A stretch of DNA of 64,000 nt from Pseudarthrobacter phenanthrenivorans Sphe3. GTDB lineage: Bacteria; Actinomycetota; Actinomycetes; Actinomycetales; Micrococcaceae. The stretch covers positions 558,001 through 622,000 of the forward strand of contig NC_015145.1 in NCBI RefSeq assembly GCF_000189535.1, written 5' to 3'. Under the pieces are notes generated by a model. That model made no database searches. It was not told the origin of the DNA and was given only the letters and a program-made list of their open reading frames with translations. Below, in pieces: positions 1 to 9,533 of the stretch; position 1 is the first letter of the stretch, and the number at the start of each line of letters is the position of its first letter. A program made the translations under genes and the position numbers.

Positions 1-94
1 AGTGGACACTAGAAGGCAGCGGTATGGACTGTCAAGGCGCACCTCAAGCGGAAAATTCCCGTTTTCTACACTGTGGACGGTACACTGGAAGCTA

Positions 95-107
95 TCCATA
101 TTATGGA
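95..107. promoter_or_regulatory. Candidate operator upstream of the IclR-type gene
   Basis: A 13-base palindrome, TCCATATTATGGA, is perfect around its central base. It lies 15 bases before the GTG start of the IclR-family gene. IclR regulators commonly bind short AT-rich palindromes of this kind near their own promoter, so autoregulation is a reasonable inference. No binding data are visible. Confidence 0.45.
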
Positions 108-122
108 CAAGATGGAGGAAAA

Positions 123-917
123 GTGAGCGGTTCTCCTGTGCAGGGCGCCCAAGTGGTCAGCCGCATCGCCGGATTGTTACGGCTGGTGGGGCGCAGTGCG
201 GACGGCATGTCGCTGGCTGGCCTGGTCCGCGAATCCGGACTCACCCGGCCCACAGTCCACCGGCTGCTTTCATCCCTCGCGTCGGAAGGCCTGCTGGACC
301 ACGATGCCGGCAGCGGGAACTGGGTGTTGGGGCCGGAAATCCTGTTGATGGGCTCGGTGGCGTCTGCCAGGTTTCCGCTTGAAGAGATAGCCCGGCCCAG
401 CCTCCACCGGCTTGCCGAGGCCACCGGTGAGAGCGCCTTCTTCTCCATCCGCCGCGGTTCGGAAACGGTGTGCCTGCTCCGGGAGGAGGGGAGCTTCCCC
501 GTCCGTTCCTTCGTGCTCCATGAGGGCGTCCGGTTCCCGCTCGGAGTGGCCTCAGCCGGGACCGCGATCATGGCCTTCCTGCCGGAGTCCGAGCAGGAAG
601 AGCTGTTGGGCAGTTGGCGGGAGCATGCCGGAGCCTTCGCGGCGGGCCATCCGGAGGAGCTGGTGCGTGCAAACCTGGCCCGGACGCGCCAGGCCGGCTA
701 CTCCGTCAATCCGGGACTGGTCCTCGAGGGCAGCTGGGGCATGGGCGCCGCGGTGTTCGACCCGTCCGGCCGTCCCGCCTGGGCCCTTTCACTCACGGGA
801 ATCGAGCCGCGCTTCAAGCCGGAAAGGCAGGAGGAACTCGGCAGCCTGCTGATGGCCGAAGCCCACCGGATCACCCAGCAACTCGGCGGCGCGGCGAAAG
901 GCGACCGGTCCCGCTGA
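123..917 (+). CDS. IclR family transcriptional regulator
   Basis: A 264-residue regulator. The N-terminus (about residues 8-65) is a winged helix: the stretch 'LAGLVRESGLTRPTVHRLL' is the classical IclR recognition helix region. The rest (about 80-255) matches the IclR effector-binding domain, with 'GVRFPLGVASAGTAIMAFLP' near the middle. I chose the GTG at 123 because GGAGGA lies a few bases upstream; the frame is open back to 24, but that extension does not resemble the family. The gene stands alone, ends in a strong hairpin, and has a palindrome just before its start. The first 122 bases show no gene, so any target operon lies outside the window. The effector cannot be told from the sequence. 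Confidence 0.9.
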   Translation: MSGSPVQGAQVVSRIAGLLRLVGRSADGMSLAGLVRESGLTRPTVHRLLSSLASEGLLDHDAGSGNWVLGPEILLMGSVASARFPLEEIARPSLHRLAEATGESAFFSIRRGSETVCLLREEGSFPVRSFVLHEGVRFPLGVASAGTAIMAFLPESEQEELLGSWREHAGAFAAGHPEELVRANLARTRQAGYSVNPGLVLEGSWGMGAAVFDPSGRPAWALSLTGIEPRFKPERQEELGSLLMAEAHRITQQLGGAAKGDRSR

Positions 918-942
918 GTCCGCCCACCTTTGCCAGGGAACG

Positions 943-982
943 ACGACGGCGCGCCGCCCCTTTCGGTGCGGCGCGCCGTCGT
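943..982. terminator. Bidirectional hairpin terminator between convergent genes
   Basis: A perfect 15-bp stem (943-957 with 968-982) with a 10-base loop lies between the IclR-type gene and the oppositely oriented nadE. The arms carry the ACGACGGC core also seen at 8475 and 12158. No long T run follows. Confidence 0.75.
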
Positions 983-1026
983 GCTTCCTGAAAGCGGGAA
1001 ATTCCAGCGGCGCCTAAGCCGGATTC

Positions 1027-1881
1027 CTACAGCCCCGCGCGCGGCTCTTCGGGGCCCTGGTGCTTCCACCAGGTATCGAAGATGGTGACCGGGACCGTGC
1101 GCTTGTGCCGGGTGCGCAGGTACTTCTCTTCGATCAGGTTGGCCACGGATTCCGGGACGTCCCGGCCCTCAAGGTAGTCGTCGATCTGGTCATAGCTCAG
1201 GCCCAGCTCGTCCTCATCGGTCCGCCCGGGCTTGTCATCGAGCAGGTCCGCCGTGGGCACCTTTTCCCAGACGCGGGCGGGCGCGCCCAGTTCGGCAAGC
1301 AGGGCACGGTTCTGCCGCTTGTTCAGCCCGAACAGCGGCAGGATGTCCGCGCCGCCGTCGCCGTATTTGGTGAAGAACCCCGTGACGGACTCGGCGCCGT
1401 GGTCCGTGCCGATTACCAGGTAGTTGTGCTCGCCCGCCAGGGCATACTGGGCAATCATGCGGGTGCGGGCCTTGGTGTTGCCCTTGTGGAAGTCGGAGAT
1501 TTCGCTGCCCACCGTCTTCTCGAACTCATCCTCGAAGCCGTCCACAGCGGCGGAGATGTTGAAGGTCCATTCCGTCTTGGGCTTGATGAAGTCCAGGGCG
1601 GCCTGCGCGTCCTCTTCGTCGTGCTGGACGCCATAGGGCAGCCGCACGGCCACGAAGTTGGCCTCCACGCCCTCCGCTTCCAGCTCTTCGACCGCAAGCT
1701 GGGCCAGCTTTCCGGCGAGCGACGAATCAAGGCCTCCGGAGATTCCCAGGACGAAGCCCTTGGTATGCGTCGCCTTGAGGTAGTCCTTCAGGAACGTGAC
1801 GCGCTTGCGCACCTCCCCGGCGGGATCGATCCGGGGCTGTACGCCCATTTCCTTGATGATGCTTGCCTGGAGTTCGCGCAT
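1027..1881 (-). CDS. nadE: NH3-dependent NAD+ synthetase
   Basis: A 284-residue protein that performs the last step of NAD biosynthesis: ATP-dependent amidation of deamido-NAD using ammonia. The N-type ATP pyrophosphatase P-loop '[13 protein letters not shown]' is at about residues 46-58, and '[20 protein letters not shown]' is the conserved NaAD/ATP region. There is no N-terminal glutaminase (nitrilase) domain, so this is the short ammonia-dependent type, close to the usual ~275 residues. The ATG at 1881 was chosen because the protein then begins '[14 protein letters not shown]', like characterised NadE. It is divergent from pyrE, with about 75 bases between starts. Confidence 0.95.
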   Translation of the reverse strand: MRELQASIIKEMGVQPRIDPAGEVRKRVTFLKDYLKATHTKGFVLGISGGLDSSLAGKLAQLAVEELEAEGVEANFVAVRLPYGVQHDEEDAQAALDFIKPKTEWTFNISAAVDGFEDEFEKTVGSEISDFHKGNTKARTRMIAQYALAGEHNYLVIGTDHGAESVTGFFTKYGDGGADILPLFGLNKRQNRALLAELGAPARVWEKVPTADLLDDKPGRTDEDELGLSYDQIDDYLEGRDVPESVANLIEEKYLRTRHKRTVPVTIFDTWWKHQGPEEPRAGL

Positions 1882-1955
1882 GGTGATCAGCCTAGCCAGC
1901 GGTGTCAACAAGGCTCAAGCATCCACACCGGCCCGCCGCCACTAAACTGGAGTCC

Positions 1956-2540
1956 ATGACTTCGCCCAGTGACACTGCAGTGGATACTGCAGCCGCCCGT
2001 GCCCGACTGCTGGAACTGATCAAGGAACTCGCCGTGGTCCGCGGCAAGGTGATCCTCTCCAGCGGAGCTGAGGCTGACTACTACATCGACCTCCGCCGCA
2101 TCACCCTCCACCACGAGGCTTCCAAGCTGGTGGGACAGGTCATGCTGGCGCTGGCGGACGACGCCGGGATTGACTTTGAGTGCGCGGGTGGCCTGACCAT
2201 GGGTGCTGACCCGGTGGGTACCGCCGTGATGCACGCGGCCGCGGATGCCGGCCGGGCGGTGGACGCGTTTGTGGTCCGGAAGGCGCAGAAGTCCTACGGC
2301 ATGGGCCGCCAGGTGGAAGGGCCGTCCGTGGAGGGCCGCAAGGTGCTGGTCCTGGAGGATACGTCCACTACCGGCGGTTCCGCATTGACCGCAGTGGAGG
2401 GCGTCCGCAAGGCCGGGGGCAACGTAGTGGCCGTGGCCGTCATCGTGGACCGGGACACCGGTGCCAAGGAAAAGATCGAAGCCGAGACCGGTGTGCCGTA
2501 CCTGTTTGCCTTCGGCAAGGATGAGCTGGGCCTTTCCTAG
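1956..2540 (+). CDS. pyrE: Orotate phosphoribosyltransferase
   Basis: A 194-residue cytosolic enzyme that converts orotate and PRPP to OMP in pyrimidine synthesis. The PRPP-binding motif 'VLVLEDTSTTGGSA' lies at about residues 130-143, and the lysine-rich catalytic loop 'RKAQKSYGMG' comes before it. The ATG at 1956 gives a family-typical start; an upstream in-frame extension to 1902 overlaps the divergent nadE promoter and has no family resemblance. The gene is monocistronic and is followed by a perfect hairpin. Other pyr genes are not in the window. Confidence 0.95.
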   Translation: MTSPSDTAVDTAAARARLLELIKELAVVRGKVILSSGAEADYYIDLRRITLHHEASKLVGQVMLALADDAGIDFECAGGLTMGADPVGTAVMHAAADAGRAVDAFVVRKAQKSYGMGRQVEGPSVEGRKVLVLEDTSTTGGSALTAVEGVRKAGGNVVAVAVIVDRDTGAKEKIEAETGVPYLFAFGKDELGLS

Positions 2541-2578
2541 CGCCCGCTTGGGTGCGCCGGGCCCTTCTTCCGGGTCCT

Positions 2579-2615
2579 GCACCGCAGCCGTTGTCGGTTG
2601 AAACGGCTGCGGTGC
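2579..2615 (+). terminator. Hairpin terminator after pyrE
   Basis: A perfect 14-bp stem (2579-2592 with 2602-2615) closes a 9-base loop about 40 bases after the pyrE stop and before the GAF-ANTAR gene. Confidence 0.7.
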
Positions 2616-2690
2616 CGGCCTGCGGCATTGGACCCCGGGCGTGGGGCTGAACTATCATTTGCGATAACCCCATTTTCCCGTACGGAGAAC

Positions 2691-3464
2691 GTGCAGCATG
2701 CTCCCCCTGAAAAGCCCTTGACTCCCACCGACCAGGTCCAGAACCTCATCCTGGAAAGTGCCGACTTCGAGGACTTCCTTAACGAACTGGCCCGGTTCTC
2801 CGCCCACCAGATGGCCGGCGACGGTGACGACGCCCTCTGCGGGATCACGCTGCTTCGCGACCGGAAGGCCGCCACCATTGGCTGGAGCAGCGACTCCGCA
2901 CGGGAAGTGGACCAGATCCAGTACTCGCTCTCCCAAGGGCCCTGCCTCACTGCCGCCCAGGAGGAACGCGAGGTGCACGTACCGGACCTGGTCGAGGAAA
3001 ACCGGTGGGGCCCGGACTACGCGTCCGCGGTAGCTTCGCACGGGCTGCGGTCCGTTCTGTCCCTGCCCTTCCACCTGCAGGGGGACGCGAAGGCGGCGCT
3101 GAACCTTTACTCCGACGCTCCCCACAAATTCGACGAGCGTGCCACGGCAAGGGCCCGCGAGTTCACCCGGGAGATTTCGCAGGCACTGCGGCTGGCCGTC
3201 AGGTTCTCGCTCCACTCGGACAGTGCCACGAACCTGCGCGCAACGCTGGAGTCCCGCACGATCATCGACATCGCCATCGGCATCGTCATGGCGCAGAACC
3301 GGTGCAGCCAGGAGGCTGCAGTGGCTATCCTCACCGAGGCCTCCAGCAATACCAATACCAAGCTAAGGGATATTGCAAAGTCCCTCGTGGATTCGGTAGG
3401 CGGCCTGGGCACCCGCACCCACTTCCAGGAACCCGGACAGCGGCAGGCCGACCAGAGCGCATAG
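2691..3464 (+). CDS. GAF and ANTAR domain RNA-binding antiterminator
   Basis: A 257-residue cytosolic sensor. Residues of about 15-165 form a GAF domain ('ITLLRDRKAATIGWSS', 'SVLSLPFHLQGDAKAALNLY'). Residues of about 180-240 form an ANTAR domain with the typical helix 'SRTIIDIAIGIVMAQNRCS'. ANTAR domains bind paired RNA hairpins and suppress termination, so this is probably a post-transcriptional regulator that responds to a small ligand or redox signal. The GTG at 2691 has GGAGA just upstream; earlier in-frame starts run back through the pyrE terminator. A STAS-like gene follows after 104 bases. The signal and RNA targets are unknown. Confidence 0.85.
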   Translation: MQHAPPEKPLTPTDQVQNLILESADFEDFLNELARFSAHQMAGDGDDALCGITLLRDRKAATIGWSSDSAREVDQIQYSLSQGPCLTAAQEEREVHVPDLVEENRWGPDYASAVASHGLRSVLSLPFHLQGDAKAALNLYSDAPHKFDERATARAREFTREISQALRLAVRFSLHSDSATNLRATLESRTIIDIAIGIVMAQNRCSQEAAVAILTEASSNTNTKLRDIAKSLVDSVGGLGTRTHFQEPGQRQADQSA

Positions 3465-3568
3465 TAAGCTTCCTTCGTTGTTACTGGCGGGTTGTGCCGG
3501 GCTGCGAGGGGGAGTTACGCTTACCGAGGTTGAGCCGTCGGCCATAGACACCCTCTTTTGGAGTACCT

Positions 3569-4189
3569 ATGGACCGCGCATTAAATGCACTCGTGAACCT
3601 TGATGTCCCTGCTGACATCGTCCGGATTGATATCAGGGGAAGCCTTAACCACGTTTCCCGCCCCGAACTCGTCCACATCATTCGCCGCATCCGGCGGATG
3701 GGCATCCGCTCGCACATCCGCGTTGACCTGTCCCGTTCCGAGCTGGTGGAGTCTTCCGCCCTGGCGGGCCTTCGAAGTGACCTGAACGCCATTGATACCG
3801 GTACCTTGCCCGGGCTCTATGGCAGCCGTGTGTCACTGGTGCTCTCCCTGGGCGCTGAGGGCTGGGCCGCTGCAGAGACGAATGAACAGCCGTTGGCAAT
3901 CATTGACGGCCTCGCTGACATGTCCGACGACGGACAGGACTTCCCGGACGGGTTCCCCTTGTCGTCTGCCCGCCGGCTGGAAGAGCTGTGCGGCCGGCCC
4001 TTGGCGGAATACACCGATGCGGAGCTGCTGACCGCGAGCGATTCGATTTTCGCGCTGCTGGACAACCCCAAAGCCTTCGCTGGCTCGGACCTGCTGGGCC
4101 GGTACGACGACATTGGCCGTGAGATTCTGCGGCGCAGCCAGGAATCCGGCGTCCCGCTTCCCGCCGCCGAAGGCCAGGCCGCCAGCTGA
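3569..4189 (+). CDS. STAS-like hypothetical protein
   Basis: A 206-residue soluble protein. The first ~90 residues look like a STAS fold ('DIVRIDIRGSLNHVSRPEL', then 'HIRVDLSRSELVESSAL'), with a serine-rich helix at the place where anti-sigma antagonists are phosphorylated. The second half ('LAEYTDAELLTASDSIFALL') matches nothing I recognise. It follows the GAF-ANTAR gene in the same direction, suggesting a shared stress or signalling role. The STAS assignment is from pattern only and is weak. Confidence 0.6.
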   Translation: MDRALNALVNLDVPADIVRIDIRGSLNHVSRPELVHIIRRIRRMGIRSHIRVDLSRSELVESSALAGLRSDLNAIDTGTLPGLYGSRVSLVLSLGAEGWAAAETNEQPLAIIDGLADMSDDGQDFPDGFPLSSARRLEELCGRPLAEYTDAELLTASDSIFALLDNPKAFAGSDLLGRYDDIGREILRRSQESGVPLPAAEGQAAS

Positions 4190-4323
4190 ACCACAGCTGC
4201 CGCCATCATTGACGTGGTGTCACCCAATGGTTACACCACGCTGCTTGCGGCGGTATCTTGCCGTGTGCGTACGGTAGGGGTGTGCCGTATGAGGGGGAGG
4301 TAAGTCCGCAGGACCGGCGCGGG

Positions 4324-5322
4324 GTGTCGGGGGCCCGGCTGCTGGGGGAAGCTGCTGCCCTGAAACAGTTCTCCCGGCGGACATTCCTGACCGGAGCAGG
4401 TGCCTCCGGACTGCTGGCTGCGGACATGCTGCTGACCCGCCACGTGCAGTCCCAGCGGATGTCGGACCAGATCCTTCCGGTTCCTGACGACTTCGCCGAT
4501 GTGTACTACCCCGACGCGAGCTGGTTCCTGTTTCCCGGCTACAAGACCAGCTGGGAGGAAGCCCAGTGGATCCTCAACTCCCTCCGAGGGGCGCTGAACA
4601 AACGAGCGAGGCTGGCCGCCGTCGGCTACTCCAACCAGGGGCTGGACATTGACGGCATCGTGATCGCCGTCATCGAGTATGTCCGCGCGCAAAAGCTGAC
4701 CAAGCTGTTCTTCTACGGCCACAGCTTCGGCGGGATGGTGGCAACCCAGGTGGCCGCCCGACTGCTGGAGATCCATGGCGTGGAGGTGGAATTCATCGTG
4801 CTGGACTCCAGCCCCTACAGCAAGCACGACGTCCTGGACCAGAGCTGGTTCGACGGCGTCGTGTTCCTCTACGAGCGCGGCTTCCGGTTCCCCTCCACTC
4901 TCCGGGGAGGTTACGAACTGGGGGAGCGGGTGATCCACAAGGACGAGCGCAGCTGGCGGCAGATCCTTGACCAGACCCTCGAACAGCTGTCGCCGATTGC
5001 CCCGTCCAGCCTGCTGATCCAGTCCGAGTCAGCGTATATCTACCACTTTGACGGCAGCCGGTTCGCAGGCAAGCTGGGCAACGCCAAAATGGCCTACCTT
5101 GGCAATCCCCGGGACCGGACCGTCCGCTACCAGACGGCCGTTGAAGCCTGGGCCGTAGCGTTCAAGGCGAACATGGTGTCCAGCAGCCTCCACACCGAGG
5201 GCGCCCGCCCGGCACACGCCAGCCCCGGCTGGAACCCCGGTGTCTACCGGCCCATCCTGCAGGAACTGCTGGACGAGCACTTCCCGCTGCCGCGCGGCGG
5301 GTCCCGGGTCTCGGTGTTCTAG
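4324..5322 (+). CDS. TAT-exported alpha/beta hydrolase
   Basis: About 332 residues. The N-terminus carries a twin-arginine signal, 'SRRTFLTGAGASGLLAADM', with RR near residue 18, so export of a folded enzyme is likely. The mature part is an alpha/beta hydrolase: the nucleophile elbow 'YGHSFGGMV' (G-H-S-F-G) lies at about residue 130, and an acidic and a histidine partner are expected later ('LDSSPYSKHD', 'SSSLHTEG'). The start is uncertain: GTG 4324 gives a sensible signal length, but GTG 4282 and TTG 4258 are in frame. The substrate is unknown. It is convergent with, and almost touching, the HAD gene at 5327. Confidence 0.75.
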   Translation: MSGARLLGEAAALKQFSRRTFLTGAGASGLLAADMLLTRHVQSQRMSDQILPVPDDFADVYYPDASWFLFPGYKTSWEEAQWILNSLRGALNKRARLAAVGYSNQGLDIDGIVIAVIEYVRAQKLTKLFFYGHSFGGMVATQVAARLLEIHGVEVEFIVLDSSPYSKHDVLDQSWFDGVVFLYERGFRFPSTLRGGYELGERVIHKDERSWRQILDQTLEQLSPIAPSSLLIQSESAYIYHFDGSRFAGKLGNAKMAYLGNPRDRTVRYQTAVEAWAVAFKANMVSSSLHTEGARPAHASPGWNPGVYRPILQELLDEHFPLPRGGSRVSVF

Positions 5323-5326
5323 GCTC

Positions 5327-6154
5327 CTAGATCTGGTTCTTCAGGTCCGCCACCGAGTTCAGGACCTGGTTGGGCCGGAACGGGTAGGCGGCGATGTCGT
5401 CCTTGTGCGTAATGCCGCTGAGGACCAGGACCGTATGCAGGCCTGCTTCCATGCCCGCAATGATGTCCGTGTCCATCCGGTCCCCGATCATGGCCGTCGT
5501 CTCGGAGTGGGCGTCGATCTGGTTCATCGCGGAACGGAACATCATGGGGTTTGGCTTGCCCACGATGTACGGTTCCCGGCCCGTTGCCTTGGTGATCAGG
5601 GCCGCTATGGCCCCGGTGGCAGGCATGGGGCCGTCCTTTGACGGGCCTGTGGCATCGGGGTTGGTGGCAATGAAGCGGGCCCCGGCCAGGATCAGCCGGA
5701 TAGCCGTGGTGATTGCCTCGAAGGAATACGTGCGCGTCTCGCCAAGCACAACGAAGTCCGGATTCTGGTCGGTGAGGATGAAGCCTGCCTCGTGCAGCGC
5801 CGTCGTCAGTCCAGCCTCGCCGATGGTGTAGGCGCGGTTTCCGGACTCGGAGCGCACCTGGTCCTTGAGGAACTGCGCGGTGGCCAGGGCCGAAGTCCAG
5901 ATGTTTTCCTCGGGGACCTCCAGTCCGGAGGAACGCAGGCGGGCGGCAAGGTCCCTTGGGGTGAAGATGGAGTTGTTGGTCAGCACCAGGAAGCGCTTGG
6001 AGGTGTCCACCCAGCGCTGGATCAGTTCTGCTGCACCGGGAATGGGCTGGTTCTCATGGACCAGCACGCCGTCCATGTCCGTCAGCCAGCATTCGATCTC
6101 CTGGCCGCTGCGGTAAACCGCCGGGTTTCCTGTTACCTGGTCTGCTTCTGCCAC
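5327..6154 (-). CDS. HAD-IIA family phosphatase (NagD-like)
   Basis: A 275-residue cytosolic phosphatase. Motif I 'WLTDMDGVLVHENQP' holds the nucleophile aspartate and the D+2 acid. 'LVLTNNS' is motif II, and 'PNPMMFRSA' followed by 'AMIGDRMDTDIIAG' are motifs III and IV. The cap domain lies between motifs II and III, which is the IIA arrangement of NagD and p-nitrophenyl phosphatases. GTG 6154 is preferred because GGAGGT sits 4-5 bases upstream. The natural substrate is probably a nucleotide or sugar phosphate but cannot be specified. Confidence 0.88.
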   Translation of the reverse strand: MAEADQVTGNPAVYRSGQEIECWLTDMDGVLVHENQPIPGAAELIQRWVDTSKRFLVLTNNSIFTPRDLAARLRSSGLEVPEENIWTSALATAQFLKDQVRSESGNRAYTIGEAGLTTALHEAGFILTDQNPDFVVLGETRTYSFEAITTAIRLILAGARFIATNPDATGPSKDGPMPATGAIAALITKATGREPYIVGKPNPMMFRSAMNQIDAHSETTAMIGDRMDTDIIAGMEAGLHTVLVLSGITHKDDIAAYPFRPNQVLNSVADLKNQI

Positions 6155-6206
6155 GTCTACCTCCACCGGTGATGAATGCTCCAGTGGTCCAGTCTAGTGT
6201 TGAGGG

Positions 6207-6896
6207 GTGAACCAAACGCCCGGAACGGCATCCGACCCGCAGCAGCCCCAGCCCGAGGAGGCTGTGCACGAAAAGGCGGAGGTCGGCGTCGGGCCCTGGG
6301 AGGGCGAGCTGCCCGAAGGGGACCACTGGGACCCCGACCTCCTGGCCGACGGCGACCGCCGCAACGTGCTGGACAAGTACCGCTACTGGAAGCACGAGGC
6401 GATTGTGGCGGAGCTGGACTCCCGCCGGCACAATTTCCACGTCGCCATCGAAAACTGGCAGCACGACCTGAACATCGGCACGGTGGTGCGCACCGCCAAC
6501 GCGTTCCTCGCCAAGGAAGTGCACATCATCGGACGGCGACGGTGGAACCGGCGGGGTGCCATGGTCACCGACCGCTACCAGCACGTCCGCCACCACCCCA
6601 CCGTGGAGGACTTCGTGGCCTGGGCGCAGGGGGAGGGGCTGGCGATCATCGGCATCGACATCTTCCCGGACTCGGTGCCGCTGGAAACCTACGAGCTGCC
6701 CAGGGACTGCGTGCTGGTGTTCGGCCAGGAAGGCCCCGGCCTGACCCCCGAAGTGCACGCCGCCGCCGCCGCCACCTTGTCCATCGAGCAGTTCGGCTCC
6801 ACCAGGTCCATCAACGCCGCATCTGCAGCGGCCATCGCCATGCACGCCTGGATCCGCCGGCACGTTTTCAACCAGCATGTCCGCCCCGCGGGATGA
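6207..6896 (+). CDS. SpoU/TrmH family RNA methyltransferase
   Basis: A 229-residue SPOUT enzyme that uses SAM to methylate ribose 2'-OH in tRNA or rRNA. The three SpoU motifs are clear: 'NIGTVVRTANAF' (motif 1, catalytic Arg), 'VLVFGQEGPGLTPEV' (motif 2) and 'LSIEQFGSTRSINAASAAAI' (motif 3, knot). About 60 charged residues come before the fold and may touch RNA. It is divergent from the HAD gene, with 52 bases between starts. The start is GTG 6207. Which RNA position is modified cannot be read from the sequence. Confidence 0.88.
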   Translation: MNQTPGTASDPQQPQPEEAVHEKAEVGVGPWEGELPEGDHWDPDLLADGDRRNVLDKYRYWKHEAIVAELDSRRHNFHVAIENWQHDLNIGTVVRTANAFLAKEVHIIGRRRWNRRGAMVTDRYQHVRHHPTVEDFVAWAQGEGLAIIGIDIFPDSVPLETYELPRDCVLVFGQEGPGLTPEVHAAAAATLSIEQFGSTRSINAASAAAIAMHAWIRRHVFNQHVRPAG

Positions 6897-7015
6897 GCAA
6901 GCGGCGGGGCGTAACCCACAGCACTCCGCCGGCGGAAATGGCTAGGATGGTGCTAGCCGTAAGCGGTACTCCAAGGGTTACCAGCCCATAGACGAACCTC
7001 AGCATAGGAGTCAGC

Positions 7016-8035
<1,020 letters not shown>

Positions 8036-8037
8036 GA

Positions 8038-8460
8038 ATGTCAGACGAGTTCCGCAGGAACCTGATGGGCCCCGAGCCCACGCTCCTGCCTGCCGAGACC
8101 GAGGTCTACCAGCAGCTCGACGCGGGGCAGGAGGCCCTGGACCTCGTGGCCAAGCACCCCACGTCCTCGCTGTTGTGGGCCGTCCTGGCTGAAGAGGCAT
8201 GGGCTGAAGGGCGCACGATCGATTCCTACGCCTACTCGCGCGTGGGCTACCACCGCGGGCTGGACTCGTTGCGCCGCAACGGCTGGCGCGGGGTGGGCCC
8301 CATCCCTTGGGAGCACGAGCCCAATCGTGGCTTCCTGCGCGCCCTGTACTCGCTTGGCCGGGCGTCAGCCGCGATCGGCGAGGCGGAGGAGCCGGAGCGG
8401 ATCGAGAAGTTCCTGAACGACTCCGACCCCACCGCGAAGGCAGCCATCGAGGGCTCCTAG
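8038..8460 (+). CDS. DUF3151 domain protein
   Basis: A 140-residue soluble protein of the actinobacterial DUF3151 family ('LMGPEPTLLPAETEVYQQL', 'AEGRTIDSYAYSRVGYHRGL'). The repeated helix pattern looks TPR-like. It starts two bases after fbaA, an arrangement common in actinobacteria, and ends at a strong hairpin. No catalytic motif is visible and the function is unknown. The coupling to aldolase suggests a role tied to central carbon metabolism. Confidence 0.85.
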   Translation: MSDEFRRNLMGPEPTLLPAETEVYQQLDAGQEALDLVAKHPTSSLLWAVLAEEAWAEGRTIDSYAYSRVGYHRGLDSLRRNGWRGVGPIPWEHEPNRGFLRALYSLGRASAAIGEAEEPERIEKFLNDSDPTAKAAIEGS

Positions 8461-8474
8461 GGAGCGGGTGGGGA

Positions 8475-8522
8475 ACGACGACGGCCGGCACCTTTTTCGA
8501 AAAGGTGGCCGGCCGTCGTCGT
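8475..8522. terminator. Long hairpin terminator after fbaA-DUF3151
   Basis: A 22-bp stem with a single bulged base (arms 8475-8496 and 8500-8522) and a 3-base loop. The ACGACGACGGCCGGC arm and internal CCTTTT/AAAAGG make it a likely bidirectional terminator between convergent transcription units. Confidence 0.8.
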
Positions 8523-8541
8523 AATGCCTGGAAGTCGGGAG

Positions 8542-9174
8542 TCAGCTGGCTTTCTGCAGCCCCGTGCGGGCCATCGCGTCGGCGTAGGCCACGCGCATGG
8601 CCTCAAGGTATTCCTCCTGGCGGGCGGGGGAGCCGGCGAAGGCGCGGCCGCTCAGGGAACGCACTTTGTAGGTCTTCAGGCCGCGCCGCCAGAGCAGCGG
8701 GACTTCGGTCTTGAGCAGCAGGTTGGCCAGCCGGTTGGCTTCGGTCCCGTGGGCCACGATCACCGAGGCCCTCGGGACCAGCGCCAGGAACTTGAGCAGC
8801 GGCTTGAGGCCGGACTGGATCTGGTCCGGGGTGAACTTGCCGTTGGCCTCGCCGGGCACGTGCCACGGGTGGACGTTCCACGGCATGACGAACTCCGGGC
8901 GCAGGCCCAGCTTCCACTGGATACCGAGCATGCGGGTGGCGGCGTCGTGGTCGCCGGGGGTGATGAAACCTGACTTGTCCGCCTCGCCAATGTTGGAGTA
9001 GAGGCTGATGATGCGGCATTCCTCCACGTCGTGCATGGGGTCCACGTACGGCACCACAGTGCCGGGCTTTGCATCCTGCAGGGAATCGCACAGTTCATTG
9101 ACGGCGGCAACGTTGGGTTCGTAGCGGCGGCTCAGGAGTTGCTCATGGAAAGATTCGGGTGCCAGGGCTGTCAT
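8542..9174 (-). CDS. Uracil-DNA glycosylase-like protein
   Basis: About 210 residues. The central part 'LGLRPEFVMPWNVHPWHVPG' and the late 'SVIVAHGTEANRLANLLL' resemble the core beta strands of the UDG superfamily, where a strand-end Asn/Asp and a His are used. The canonical family 1 motif GQDPYH is absent, so this is not a classical Ung. The ATG at 9174 was chosen with AGGAG about 12 bases upstream. It is probably a base-excision repair protein; activity on uracil is inferred from the superfamily only. Confidence 0.6.
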   Translation of the reverse strand: MTALAPESFHEQLLSRRYEPNVAAVNELCDSLQDAKPGTVVPYVDPMHDVEECRIISLYSNIGEADKSGFITPGDHDAATRMLGIQWKLGLRPEFVMPWNVHPWHVPGEANGKFTPDQIQSGLKPLLKFLALVPRASVIVAHGTEANRLANLLLKTEVPLLWRRGLKTYKVRSLSGRAFAGSPARQEEYLEAMRVAYADAMARTGLQKAS

Positions 9175-9533
9175 GTAGGGCTGGTTCTCCTGCGGGGATT
9201 GATGGTGCGACCGCCGCTGAAAATGGGCGCACGACGGCACAGCTCATCAACGGCGGTTAGTTGGGGTGGGCCGATTCCTGGTCGGCCTTGCCCAGTTTAG
9301 CAAGCCCCGGGAAACGAAACGCCGGTGCCTTGCATCCAATCTCTGTCCCGGACCACCAAACGATGGCCGTGCAGGCTCCGAATCCTTACTTTCCGAAACG
9401 TAATAACTGACTGCGGGTTTCGGTCATGTTCGTTGACAGTCTCTGTTGAGGTTGGTTGGCTTTTGTCACAGCCCGCAATGGGGGACATGGCGGGCTGGTC
9501 CTGCCTATATGCACTCGAAAGAGGTAACGCACC
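9175..9533. other. Gene-free divergent intergenic region
   Basis: About 360 bases between the UDG-like gene and the M14 peptidase gene. No convincing coding sequence, hairpin or RNA is seen. It must hold both divergent promoters; TTGACA occurs at 9433-9438 on the plus strand but no good -10 sits at the right distance. Confidence 0.6.

Noticed and set aside
3465-3568. Tandem ANTAR target hairpins before the STAS-like gene
   Set aside because: I could not identify two stems with matching hexaloops, so no feature is claimed.
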